Positions 23,737 through 45,760 of a stretch of DNA of 64,000 nucleotides are shown piece after piece (within the stretch, counting starts at the first letter, position 1; each line of letters starts with the position of its first letter). This DNA is from VRUE01 sp963717375 (GTDB lineage Bacteria > Actinomycetota > Thermoleophilia > Solirubrobacterales > 70-9): NCBI GenBank assembly GCA_963717375.1, contig OY970329.1, positions 434,001 to 498,000 of the forward strand, in the 5' to 3' direction. Position numbers and translations under genes: made by a program. The notes beneath the pieces were generated by a model, which worked only from the letters and a program-made list of their open reading frames with translations, was not told the DNA's origin and ran no database searches.

Positions 23737-26700
23737 TCACTTTGCGAACCCCTCTGTGTTTGTTAGTGCAGCGGACATCTCGATCGCGTCCTGGATCGCG
23801 AGTGCCGTGGTAACTGCCTGCTCGTTGACGATGGTGAAGTGGTTTCCGGGAACCTCGATCTCCCTGTATGCGGGTCCCCAAGACGGCTCGTCGCCCTCGC
23901 TTTCCGCCCCTTCCGCCGCGCGCACCATCAGCGTTGGAGCAACGAGCTGTGAGGGACTCCAGGAGGCGAAAATCTTGTTGTAGCCGCCGAGCGCGGTGAG
24001 GCGGGCATCGTCGGTCGCCGCCTCGTCCCCACCCGCTTCGTTGACGCTTTCGAGCATGCTTGGAAGCAGCTGGCGCACGATGGCGGACTGGGGCAAGAAG
24101 GTGTCGAGGAGGACCACCGCCTCGGGCTCCGCTCCGGCGGCCTCGAGGCGTCCCGCAACCGCATTGGCAACCCAGCCGCCGGACGAGTGCCCCATCAACA
24201 CGTAGCCCGAGTCGAGCTCCAGCCGCGACACGGCCTCGGCCTGGACCTCCGCCAGGGCCTCGACGCTGTCCGGGAGCGACTCGCCGGCTAGGAAGCCGGG
24301 GAGCGGAAGGGCAAAGACGTCTCTGCTTTCTTCGAAGGCGCGGGCAAATTTGACGTACTCATGTGGTCCCGACATCGGCCCAACCGAGGAGAAGAGGACG
24401 AGGCTCGGTGAGTTGGAGCCCTCGCCGAGGCAGATCGACCGGGGGAGCTCTCCGACCGACGTCACGCCGTCGAACTTCTGGCGGAAATTCGACGCCGCCG
24501 TGAGCACCTCCATCAGCTCGGGCAGCTTTTCTTCCTCGCAGGCCTGGCCAAGCAGGGCGGTGTACTCCGTGGTTGAACCGGCCGCTGGTGACTGGGACAC
24601 GGCGCCCCGATCGCCTTCTCCGTCGCCGGAGGCGTTCAGCTCGGTGACCAGATAGCGCGCGATCCCGGCCGGCGTCGGGTTGTTGGTCAGGGCGAGCATC
24701 GGCACCGGCAGGCCTGTCGCGGCGGCGAGATGGTTGCGGAACTCCACCGCCCCCAGCGAGTCGAAGCCCATTTCCTGCAGGGCGGCGTCGGCTTCCACAT
24801 CCTCCGCCGAGGCGTAGCCGAGCACCGCCGCCACCTGCTCGCGGACGAGGTCGAGGACGACGGCCTCGCGGCCGCTCTCCGGCACGCCGGCCAGCCGCTC
24901 GCGCAGATCGGGCCGGGACCCCTCGCGCCGGCCCGATGCTGGGGCGAGGCCCCTCAGAATCGGTGCCAGCAGACCGTTCCTCGCCTGCGCGCGCAGCCCC
25001 GCCCGGTCGAACCCGACCGGCGCCAGCAGGGCCTCACCGTCGGCGCGAGTGAGGTCAAAGAGCTCCAGCGCCTGCTCGGGCAGCATCGGCACGATGCCAA
25101 GGCGGCCGACGCGAGCGCGGTCGGCCTCGCTCAGCTCGGCGAACAGTTCGCTCTCCTGCACCCAGCCGCCCCAGGCCAGGGAAGTGGCGGGGAGGCCGTG
25201 CGCCTGGCGATGAGCGGCGAGCGAGTCGAGGAAGACGTTCGCCGCCGCGTAGTTGACCTGGGCGGCGTTGCCAAGGATGCCGGCGATCGAGGAGAAGAGC
25301 ACGAACTGCGAGAGGTCCGCCCCCTTGGTCAGCTCGTGCAGGTGCCAGGCGGCGTCGACCTTCGGCCGCAAGACCCGGTCGAGGCGCTCGGGGCTGAGTA
25401 GCTCGAGCACGCCGTTGTCGAGCACGGCGGCGGAGTGGATCACGGCGCCGAGCGGGTGCTCGGCGGGGATCGAGCCGAGCAGGCTCTCGAGCTGCTCGCG
25501 GTCGGCCACGTCGCAGGCGGCGATCGTCACCTCGGCGCCGAGCTCGGTCAGCTCTCGCTCGAGCTCGGCCGCGCCCTCGGTCTCGATCCCGCGACGGCCG
25601 ACGAGGAGCAGGTGGCGAGCGCCGTGCAGGCTGACCAGGCGGCGGGCGACGACGGCGCCGATGCCGCTGATGCCGCCGGTGATCAAGACGGTCTTCTCGG
25701 GGTCGATCGGCCGGGCTTCCTCGCCGGCGCCGAGGTCGGCTTTGGCCAGCCGCGGCGCGATCAGCCGTCCCTCGCGGACGGCCAGTTGCGGCTCCTCCCC
25801 CCCGGCCGCCAGCGCCGCCGGCAAGGCCTCGCGCGACTCAGCCGAGCCGTCGAGGTCGATCAGCGCGAAGCGGCCCGGGTGCTCGGACTGGGCCGAGCGG
25901 AGCATGCCCCAGAGCGGCGCCGTGCCGAGGTCGGGAGCATCGCCTTCGGCGAGCGCGAGCGCCCCCTCGGTCAGCACCGTGAGGCGGCTGCCCTCAAGGC
26001 CCTCTGCGGCGACCCATGCTTGCAGCAGCCCCAGCGCCTGGTGGCAGGTCGCGTGGACCGCCGCGGGCAGGTCCGCGTCGTCGCTCCCCGCGGATGAGAG
26101 GTCAATGACCACGACTTGAGGCGCGCCGTCGTCCCCGATCGCGGCTAGCAAGGCCGGAATGTCGTCATAGCGATCGGCGTCGAGGCCGGCGGGCTGCTTC
26201 TCACCGAGGACCGCTATTCCGGGCAGCGGGCCCGCAGCGGCGCTGGGGTCGACATCGGGCCAATCGACCCGGTACACCGAGTCGAGGTGCCAGGCCGCCT
26301 GCGCCGCGCTCGGCTCCCGCGCCCGCCCGGCGAGGGCCTCGACTGTGAGCACGGGCGAGCCATCAGCGTCGATGGCGGTCAGGAGGGCGCCGTCGGAACC
26401 CGCCTCGATCCGCAGCCTGATCGCCGTCGCGCCCGGCTTGTGCAGGTTGATTCCGCGCCAGGCGTACGGCTGCACGAGGCCGTCCCCGGCACTCTTGCTG
26501 TCGCCACCGGCGGGGATAAGGCTCGGATCGACGGCTGCCTGGGCGGCGCAGTCGAGCAGCGCCGGGTGGATCGCGAAGGGCGAGCCGTCGCCGACGGCGT
26601 CGTCGGACAGCGCCGCCTCGGCAAACAGTTCCCCATCCCGGTGCCAGGCCGCCCCAAGTCCGCGCAGGGCCGGGCCGTAGTCGAGGCCGCGATCGCCCAG

Positions 26701-29700
26701 GGTGTCGAAGAGGAGATCGACGTCGACCGGCTCGGCCCCCTCGGGCGGCCAGGGCGCGGCGGCGAGGTCGCCGAAGCGGGAATCGGGCTGCGGCGCCTGC
26801 GTGGACAACGTGCCGGTGGCGTGGCCGACCCACTCGGCCTCTCCCTCATCGTCGGAGGCGATCGACCGCGAGTGGATCGCGATGGTCCGCTCTCCCGACT
26901 CGTCGATCGTGCCGACCGATGCCTGCAGTTGGACTGCGCCCTCCTCGGGCAACACCAGCGGCTCCTGCAGGGTCAGCTCCCCCACCTGGGCGGCACCAAC
27001 GCGCGAGGCGATGCTCGCGGCCAGCTCGACGAAGGCCGCGTCGGGCAGCTGCACTGCGCCGAACGCCTCGTGGCCGGCGAGCCAGGGCTGGGCGGCGCGC
27101 GAGACGCGGCCGCTGAAGAGCCACTCGCCGCCGGGGGTCTGCGTGGCCGCCGCGAGCAGCGGGTGCTCGGCGTCCCCCATTCCGGTCGCGGTGACGTCGC
27201 CGCTGGCGGCGGGCGTGTCGAGCCAGTAGCGCTCGCGCTGGAAAGCGTAGGTCGGCAGCCCCACCCTGCTCGCGCCGGTGCCCTTGAAGTAGGCCTCCCA
27301 GTCGACCTCGGCGCCGGCAACGTGCGCTTCGGCCAGCGAGTGCGCGAAGCGCTCCGGCCCGCCCTCGCCGCGGCGCAGGGTTCCGAGCACCGCGACTGAG
27401 CTCGGGTCGCCCAGGGTCTCGACGGTTTCCCGCAGCCCGATTCCCAGCACCGGGTGGGGGCCGATCTCGATCAGGGTGTGACAGCCGGCCTCGATCAGGC
27501 GCCGCACCACCGGTTCGAGCAGGACCGTGCGCCGCGCGTTGAGGAACCAATATTCGGCGTCGAGGCGGGCGGTGTCGTGGGCTTCGCCGGTGACCGTGGA
27601 GTAGAACGGGATGCTGCCGGAGCGGGGCGAGATCGGCGCCAGCTGCTCGAGCAGCTCCTCGCGCAGCGCCTCGACCTGGGCCGAGTGCGAGGCTGCCACC
27701 GCGCCCGGGACCTTCTTCACCTGGATGCCCTCGGCGGCGCAGGCGGCCAGCAGCTCGTCGAGCGGCTCGGTGTCGCCGGAGACGACGGTCGCACCCGGCC
27801 CGTTGATCGCGGCGATCCCGACCGCGCCGTCCCAGGCTTGGAGGCGCGGCTCGACCTGGTCGGCGGGGAGCGCGATCGAGGCGATCGCACCGTGTCCGAC
27901 CAGTTTCAACAGCGCCTTATTGCGCAGCACCGCCACCCGCGCGGCGTCATCCAGCGAGAGCCCACCGGCGATGTGGGCGGCGACGAGCTCGCCCTGCGAG
28001 TGTCCGGCGACCACCTCGGGCTCGACCCCGCAGGCGAGCCAGAGGCGGGCCAGCGAGACCGCCGTCGCGAAGAGGACCGCCGAGCCGACGTCGGGGTCGT
28101 TGACCTCGGGAGCGCCCTCGGCCTCGCGCAGCACGCCCTCGACCGACCAGTCCAGGTAGGGGTCGAGCGCTTGCTCGCACTCGCGCATCGCGGCGGCGAA
28201 GGTCGGCGAGGAATCGAGCAGCCCGACCGTCATCCCCGACCACTGCGAGCCGTAGCCGGAGAAGAGGAAGGCGGGCTTGCGGGACGGGCGGGCGCTGCCG
28301 AGGACGAGGCGGTCGTCCTCGGCGCCACGGCCGAGGGCGCCGAGCGCGCGGCGCAGAGCCTCCCGGTCCTCGCCGAGGACCACGGCGCGGCGGGGAAAGC
28401 TCGCTCGGGTCGTCGCCAGCGAGTAGCCGAGGTCGGCGGGATCGAGGTCCTGGTCGAGGTGCGAGCGCAGGCGCTCGGCGGTGGCGCGCAGCGCCGGCTC
28501 GGTTTTGGCCGAGAGGACGAGCGGGGTCATGCCGGGCAGCGCTCCCCCCGCGTCCTCGACCGGCGCTGGCTGCTCCAGCGACTGGGGCGCTTCCTCGATG
28601 ACCAGGTGGGCATTGGTGCCGCTGACGCCGAAGGACGAGATCCCGGCCCGGCGCGGGCGCCCGTTCGGCTTCCACTCGACGCTCTCGGTGAGCAGCTCGA
28701 CCTGCCCGGCGGACCAGTCGACCTGGGTCGTGGGCTGCTCGGCGTGGAGGGTCTTGGGCAGCTCCCCCTCGCGCATCGCCATCACCATCTTGATCACCCC
28801 GGCGACGCCCGCCGCTGCTGCCGAGTGGCCGATGTTCGACTTGATCGAGCCCAGCCAGAGCGGCCGCTCCCGCTCCTGGCCGTAGGTCGCGAGCACGGCC
28901 TGGGCCTCGATCGGGTCGCCGAGGCCGGTGCCGGTGCCGTGGGCCTCAACCGCGTCGACCTCGCCGGGCTCGAGGCCGGCGTTGGCCAGAGCCTGCGCGA
29001 TCACCCGTTCCTGGGCGCGGCCGTTCGGCGCGGCCAGGCCGTTGGAGGCGCCGTCCTGGTTGACGGCGGAGCCGCGCAGCGTGGCGAGAACGGGGTGCCC
29101 CTGCCGCCTCGCCTCGGAGAGGCGCTCCAGCAGCAGGAAGCCGACGCCCTCGGCGAAGCCGGTCCCGTCGGCGCCCTCGGCGAAGGCCCTGCAGCGCCCG
29201 TCCGGGGCAAAACCGCGCTGGCGGTTGAGGTCGATGAACCCGGTCGGGGTTGCGAGCACGATCACGCCACCGGCGAGGGCGACGGGGCATTCGCCGTTGC
29301 GAAGGGCCTGCGCGGCCAGGTGGATCGCAACCAGCGAGGAGGAGCAGGCCGTGTCGACGGTGATCGCCGGCCCCTCGAGGCCGAGCGTGTAGGAGACGCG
29401 GCCGGCGAGGATGCTGGCCGAGGCGCCCATGATCAACGAGCCGGCCGAGGAGCCGTTCGGGCGCAGCTGCCAGCCGAAGTCGCCGGCGCCGCCGCCGACG
29501 AAGACTCCGGCGCCACCGCCGCGCAGCGAGTGGGGGTCGATGCCGGCGTCCTCGATCACCTCCCAGGAGGCTTCGAGCAGGAGGCGCTGCTGGGGGTCGA
29601 TCGTTGCTGCTTCGCGCGGGGCGATGCCGAAGAAGCCCGGGTCGAAGCCGGCGACATCGTCGAGGAAGCCGCCGCCCTGGACGTAAGTGGTGCCGGGATG

Positions 29701-32700
29701 GTCCGGATCGGGGTGGTAAAGGTTTTCGAGATCCCAGCCGCGGTCGTCGGGGAAGGGAGAGATCGCGTCGCCGCCTGCGGCGAGCAGCTCCCAGAGCTGC
29801 TGCGGCGAGTTCGCGCCGCCGGGGTAGCGACAGCTCATGCCGACGATCGCGATCGGCTCCTCGACCGAGGCGGCGGCGCGGGGCACGACGGCGACATCGC
29901 GCGCGCCGCCTTCCAGCTCGGCGGTGAGGAACTTCGCCAGCTCCGCGGCCGAGGGGTGGTCGAAGACCAGCGTGGTCGGCAGGTCGAGGCCGGTGGCGGC
30001 GCTGAGCCGGTTGCGCAGGTCGACCGCGCCGAGCGAGTCGAAGCCGAGGTCGCGGAAGGCGCGCTCGGGGTCGACCTCGGTGTGGGAGGCGTGGCCAAGT
30101 ACAGCCGCCGCCTCGCCCCGGACAACCTCGAGCACCTTCGCTTCCCGCTCCAGGTCGGGCAGCCCGGCGAGCGCCGCGGTCAGGGCGCCGCTGCCGCGCC
30201 CGGAGCGGGCCGGTGCGGTAAAGAGACCGCGCAGGACGGCCGGCAGCATGCCGGCCTTGGCCTGGGCGCGGAGGACGCGCGGGTCGAGCTCGACCGGGGC
30301 GAGCAGCGCATCGTCAGCGGAGTCCGCGGCGGCGAGCAGTTCGAGCACCTGCTCGGTCGGCATCGGCGCGAAGCCGAGGCGGGCCTGGATCCGGCTCACC
30401 GCCTGCATCGCTTCGACCCGGTCCTCGCTATCGCCCGGATCGCCGGCCCACAGTCCCCAGGCAAGCGAGGTCGCCGGCAAGCCGCTGGCCCAGCGGTGGG
30501 CGGCGAGCGCGTCGAGGAAGGCATTGGCGGCGTTGTAGTTGGCCTGGGCGGCACCGCCGACGAGCTCCGAGGCTGAGGAAAAGAGCAGGAACTGGGAGAG
30601 CTCGATCCCCGCTGTCAGCTCGTGCAGGTGCCAGGCGGCGTCGACCTTCGGCCGCATCAGCCGCTCGAGGCGCTCCGGGTCGAGCGACTCGAGCATGCCG
30701 TCGTCGAGTGCTGCGGCGGCGTGGACGACGGCGCCCAGCGGGTTCTCCGCCTCGATCGAGCCGAGCAGTTGCTCGACCTGGCCGCGATCGGAGAGGTCGC
30801 GGGCCTCGATCCGGACCTCGGCTCCCAGACCTTCGAGTTCTGCCTGAAGCTCGGCTGCGGCTTCGGTCTCCGCGCTGTCCTCGGCGGTCAGCAGCAGCCT
30901 GCGGGCGCCGCGGGCGGAGACGAAGTGCCGCGCCGCCAGTGCGCCAAGACCGCTGCCGCCCCCGCAGACGAGGACGGTCGCCTCGGGGTCGAGCGGCGGC
31001 GCGCCCGGCGCCTCGCTTTCGGGTTGAGCGCGGAGGAGGCGCGGCGCCAGCAGCTCGCCCTCGCGGATCGCCAGTCGCGGCTCCTCGACGCCGGCTACAA
31101 GGCCGGCGGCCAGAGCCGCGCGGGAAGAGTCCGTGTCGTCGATGTCGAGCAGGGCGAAGGCGCCTGGGTGCTCGGACTGGGCCGAGAGCAGGAGGCCGGC
31201 GAGCGGCGAGCGGGCCAGATCCGGCTCCTCCCCGTCGGCGACGGCGATCGCTTCCCCGGTGAGGAAGACCAGTCGCGTGCCGGCCGGAGGCCCGGCCGCG
31301 GCCCAGGCCTGCGCCAGCCCGAGGCCGCGCCGCGCTGTCTCATGCACGGCCGCGAGCAGATCGCCCTCGGCGCCGGCGCGGCGGAAGTCGACCAGCACCG
31401 CGTTGGGAGCCTCCTCGTCGCCGGAGATCGCCTCGAGCAGGGCGCGGAGATCCGGGTAGCGGTCCGCCTCGATGCCGGCGACGTCGTCCGCACCGAGGAC
31501 GGCGAAGCGGGGGGCGGAGTCGTCTGAGGACTGAGCGGCATGCGGCTCCCACTCGACCCGGTAGAGCGAGCGGCGGGTGCTGGCCCGCAGGACGCCCGAG
31601 TCGAACGAGCGCATCGCGACCAAGCCGATCGAGATCGCCACGGTGCCGGTCTCATCGAAGGCGGTGAGGCCGGTCTCGTCCTCGTCGCTCGCGCTGACCC
31701 GAACCCTTAGGGCTGCCGCGCCCCCCGCTCCGAGTCGTACGCCGCGCCAGTGCCCTGACAGCGAGATCGTGCTGGGATCGGCGTCGCCTGAATCTGCGTT
31801 CCGCGCGAGCGCGTGCGCCCCATCCAAAAGCGCCGGGTGCAACCCAAACCGCTCCGCTTCACCGCCGCGCTCACGGTCAAGCGAGATCTCGGCGTAGACG
31901 TGCTCGCCGGAGCGCCAGGCGGCCCGTACGTTCTGAAAGCCCGGTCCGTATTCGAAGCCGGCCTCGGCGAGGTCCTCATAGAGCCCCTCGATCGCGATCG
32001 GCTCGGCCCCCTCGGGCGGCCAGGTGCCGATCGGCTCCGGAGCTTCGGGAACCTCTTGGGAGAGGTTGCCCTGGGCGTGCAGGGCCCACTCCCCCGCCTC
32101 TTGGTCTTGGCCCTCTGCCTTGGAGTGGATCGAGACCTCACGACGGCCGTTCTGATCAGGTGCCTCGACCCGAACCTGGATCTGGACCGCAGCGCTCTCG
32201 GGTAGGACGAGCGGCGCCTCCAGGGTCAGCTCCTCGATCGTCTCGCACTGCGCTTGACGAGCGGCGCGTAGGGCCAGCTCCAAGAAGGCGGTGCCGGGCA
32301 AAAGCACGGTCTCGGCGACGGCGTGGTCTTTTAGCCACGGGTGGGTTTGGAGGGAGAGGCGTCCGGTCAGGGTCAGGCCCTGTCCCCTTGGGTCCTCCAG
32401 GGTGGCGCCAAGCAGTGGGTGTTCTGGGTCTTCTTGGCCGATTGAGCCGGCGTCGGCGCTGGAGGCGGCGTTGAGCCAGTAGCGCTTGCGCTGGAAGGGG
32501 TAGGTGGGAAGAGGGACTGCTTTGACGCCTGAGTTGGCGAAGAAGGCCTGCCAGTCGACCTCGGCTCCCGTGCTGTGGGCTTCGGCGAGGGAGAGGGCGA
32601 AGCGCTCCGCAGTGCCTTGGTCTCGGCGCAGGGTGGCGGTGACAGAAGCTCCCTTTGCCTCGGGGAGCGAGTCGATCGTCTCCTGGGCGCCGAAGGCGAG

Positions 32701-35155
32701 CACCGGGTGCGGTGAGATCTCGATTAGGGAGCGGCGACCTGCTTGAAGCAGGGAGCGCAGGACCGGCTCCATCAGGACCGTCTGGCGCAGGTTGCGGTAC
32801 CAGTAGCCGGCATCCAGCTCGGCGGTGTCGATTACCTCACCGGTGACCGTCGAGTGGAAGGGGACCTCGCCGCTTCTGGGCGAGATCGGGGCGAAGGCCG
32901 CCAGCAGCTCGTCTTGCAGCTGCTCGATCTGGGCCGAGTGGGCGGCGTAGTCAACGGCGATCTCTTGGCAGCGCACGCCGTCTCGCTCGCAGGTGGCTTG
33001 TAGGTCTTTGAGTGCTTCTGGCTCACCGGAGACGACCAGTGAGGCGGGGCCGTTGATCGCCGCCAAGGAGAGGCGCTCGGCGAAGGGCTCGAGCAACTGC
33101 TCGGCGTCTTTGGCGGGAAGGGAGACCGAGAGCATGCCGCCCTTGCCTGCGAGCTTTGTCATCGCCTTGGCGCGCAGGGCGATGACGAGGGCGGCGTCCT
33201 CGAGGGAGAGCCCACCGGCGATGTGGGCGGCGGCGATCTCGCCTTGGGAGTGACCCACCACTGCTGAGGGCGTGACGCCCGCTTCGCTCCAGAGCCTCGC
33301 CAGCGAGACCATCACCGCGAAGAGGGCCGGCTGGACGACGTCGAGGCGATCGAGCCAGGTGGCGTCCTTGTCGCGGAGGACCTCCTGCAAGGACCAATCG
33401 ACGTGAGGGGCGAGGGCCGCCTCGCACTCCTCGATCTGGCGGGCGAAGGACGGTGAGGAGTCGAGCAGCTCCAGCGCCATCTGCGCGTGCTGGGAGCCCT
33501 GGCCACCGAAGAGGAAGACCGGGCTCTGGGAGGTGCGGGCGATGCCCCTGGCCAGGCCGGGGGCATCGCTGCCCTCGGCCAGTGCTCCGAGACCGGCGAG
33601 CAGCTCCTCGCGCCCTGTGCCGAGCACGGCGGCGCGCTGCTCGAAGGCGCCGCGGGAGGTTGTGAGTGAGTAGGCGACGTCGGTGGGGTCGAGCTCGGGG
33701 CGCTGGCGCAGGTGAGCGCTGAGACGGGCGGCAGCTTCTTGCAGGGCGGGCTCGGTTTTGGCGGAGAGGACTAGCGGGGGTGGACAGGGCAGCGCGCCTT
33801 CGCCGTCCTCCTTCGCGAGTGCCGGTGCCTCCTCGACGATCAGGTGCGCGTTGGTGCCGCTGACACCAAAGGAAGAGACACCCGCCCGACGCGGCTTGCC
33901 ATTTACCTCCCAGGGCTCGGCTTCGGCCAAGAGCTCGACCTTGCCGGCCTCCCAGTCAACCTTCGAGGAGGGAGAGTCGACGTGCAGGGTCTTCGGCAGC
34001 ACCCCCTCGCGCATCGCCAGCACCATCTTGATCACGCCGCCGACGCCGGCCGCTCCCTGGGTGTGGCCGATGTTCGACTTCAGCGAGCCGAGCTTCAGCG
34101 GCTGCTCGCGCTCCTGGCCGTAAGTGGCAAGCAGCGCCCCCGCCTCGATCGGGTCGCCAAGGGTGGTGCCGGTGCCGTGGGCCTCGACCGCGTCGACGTC
34201 TTCGGGAGCGAGGCGGGCGTTGGCGAGTGCCTGGCGGATCACGCGCTCTTGCGAGGGACCGTTGGGAGCGGTGAGGCCGTTGGAGGCGCCGTCCTGGTTG
34301 ACGGCGGAGCCCCGGATCGTGGCGAGCACCTGGTGGCCGTTGCGCTCGGCGTCGGAGAGGCGCTCGAGCACGAGCACGCCGACCCCCTCCGACCATCCCG
34401 TCCCGTCTGCCGCCTCGGCAAAGGACTTGCAGCGCCCGTCCGGCGCGAGGCCACGCTGGGAGCTGAAGAAGATCAGCGGGGTCGGCGTCGCCATCACGGT
34501 CACCCCGCCGGCGAGTGCGAGGTCGCACTCTCCGCCGCGCAGCGCGCCCGCAGCGAGGTGCATCGCCACCAGCGAGGACGAACAGGCGGTGTCGAGGGTC
34601 ACCGCCGGGCCCTCGAGGCCAAGCGCATAGGAGACGCGGCCGCTGACGATGCTCGAGGTCATTCCCGGCGCCGCCCCCTGGGCGGGATCGCCGTAGTCGT
34701 TCGACATCACTCCGGCGAAGACCCCGACCGGCGCTCCGCGCAGCGAAGCGGGAACGATGCCGGCGTCCTCCAGTGCCTCCCAGGAAGACTCCAGCAGCAG
34801 GCGCTGCTGGGGGTCTGTGGCAAGCGCCTCGCGCGGGCTGATGCCGAAGAAGCCGGCGTCGAAGCCGCCGGCGTCATCGAGGAAGCCGCCATGGCGGGAG
34901 TAGCTGGTGCCGGGGTGGTCCGGGTCGGGGTCATAGAGGCGCTCGAGGTCCCAGCCGCGGTCCGCGGGGAAGCCCGAAATCGCGTCGGCGCCGTCGGCGA
35001 CCAGGCGCCAGAGCTGCTCGGGAGAACTGACCCCGCCGGGGTAGTGACAGGCCATGCCGACGATCGCGATCGGCTCGTGGCGGAAGGCGTGCTGGCGGCG
35101 GCGCTCCTCGGCGAGCTCGATCGTGACTTTCTTCAGGTAGCTGCGCAGCTGGGCC

Positions 35156-35166
<11 letters not shown>
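23737..35166 (-). CDS. Type I modular PKS-4: modules M7 and M8 plus thioesterase
   Basis: Terminal assembly-line protein of 3809 residues. Domains: N-terminal docking helix (1-28); M7 KS (Cys195 in DTACSSS), AT (Ser640), DH, KR, ACP (Ser1711); M8 KS (Cys1941), AT (Ser2390), DH (His2699, Asp2872), KR (Tyr3306), ACP (Ser3470); TE (GHSSGG Ser3661, GNHF His3776). M7 AT is branched-extender type (RLDVVQ, GHSQGE, YAAH); M8 AT is atypical (GYGSQ, AASH). M7 DH reads HAVAETVLLP instead of HxxxGxxxxP, its second motif is one codon short, and its PFSW block is lost. M7 KR has CGGGSG for TGGxG and TAED where SRRG is usual. M8 KR has LDN for LDD. ATG 35166 is preferred over GTG 35175 because it aligns with the PKS-3 start (MADEAQLRSYLKKVT versus MAEEARLRQYLEKVT). 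It overlaps the PKS-3 end by 11 bases. The TE should release or cyclise the chain. Confidence 0.96.
31816..33795. repeat. Near-identical 1.98-kb repeat, copy in M7 (PKS-4)
   Basis: Matches 53335-55314 with a constant offset of 21,519 bases and only scattered mismatches. It spans the KS-AT linker end, the whole AT and the DH up to the HPALLDGA motif, where homology stops sharply. Both copies carry the YAAH AT motif and the HAVAETVLLP DH motif. Confidence 0.9.
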
Positions 35167-45757
<10,591 letters not shown>

Positions 45758-45760
45758 CGC

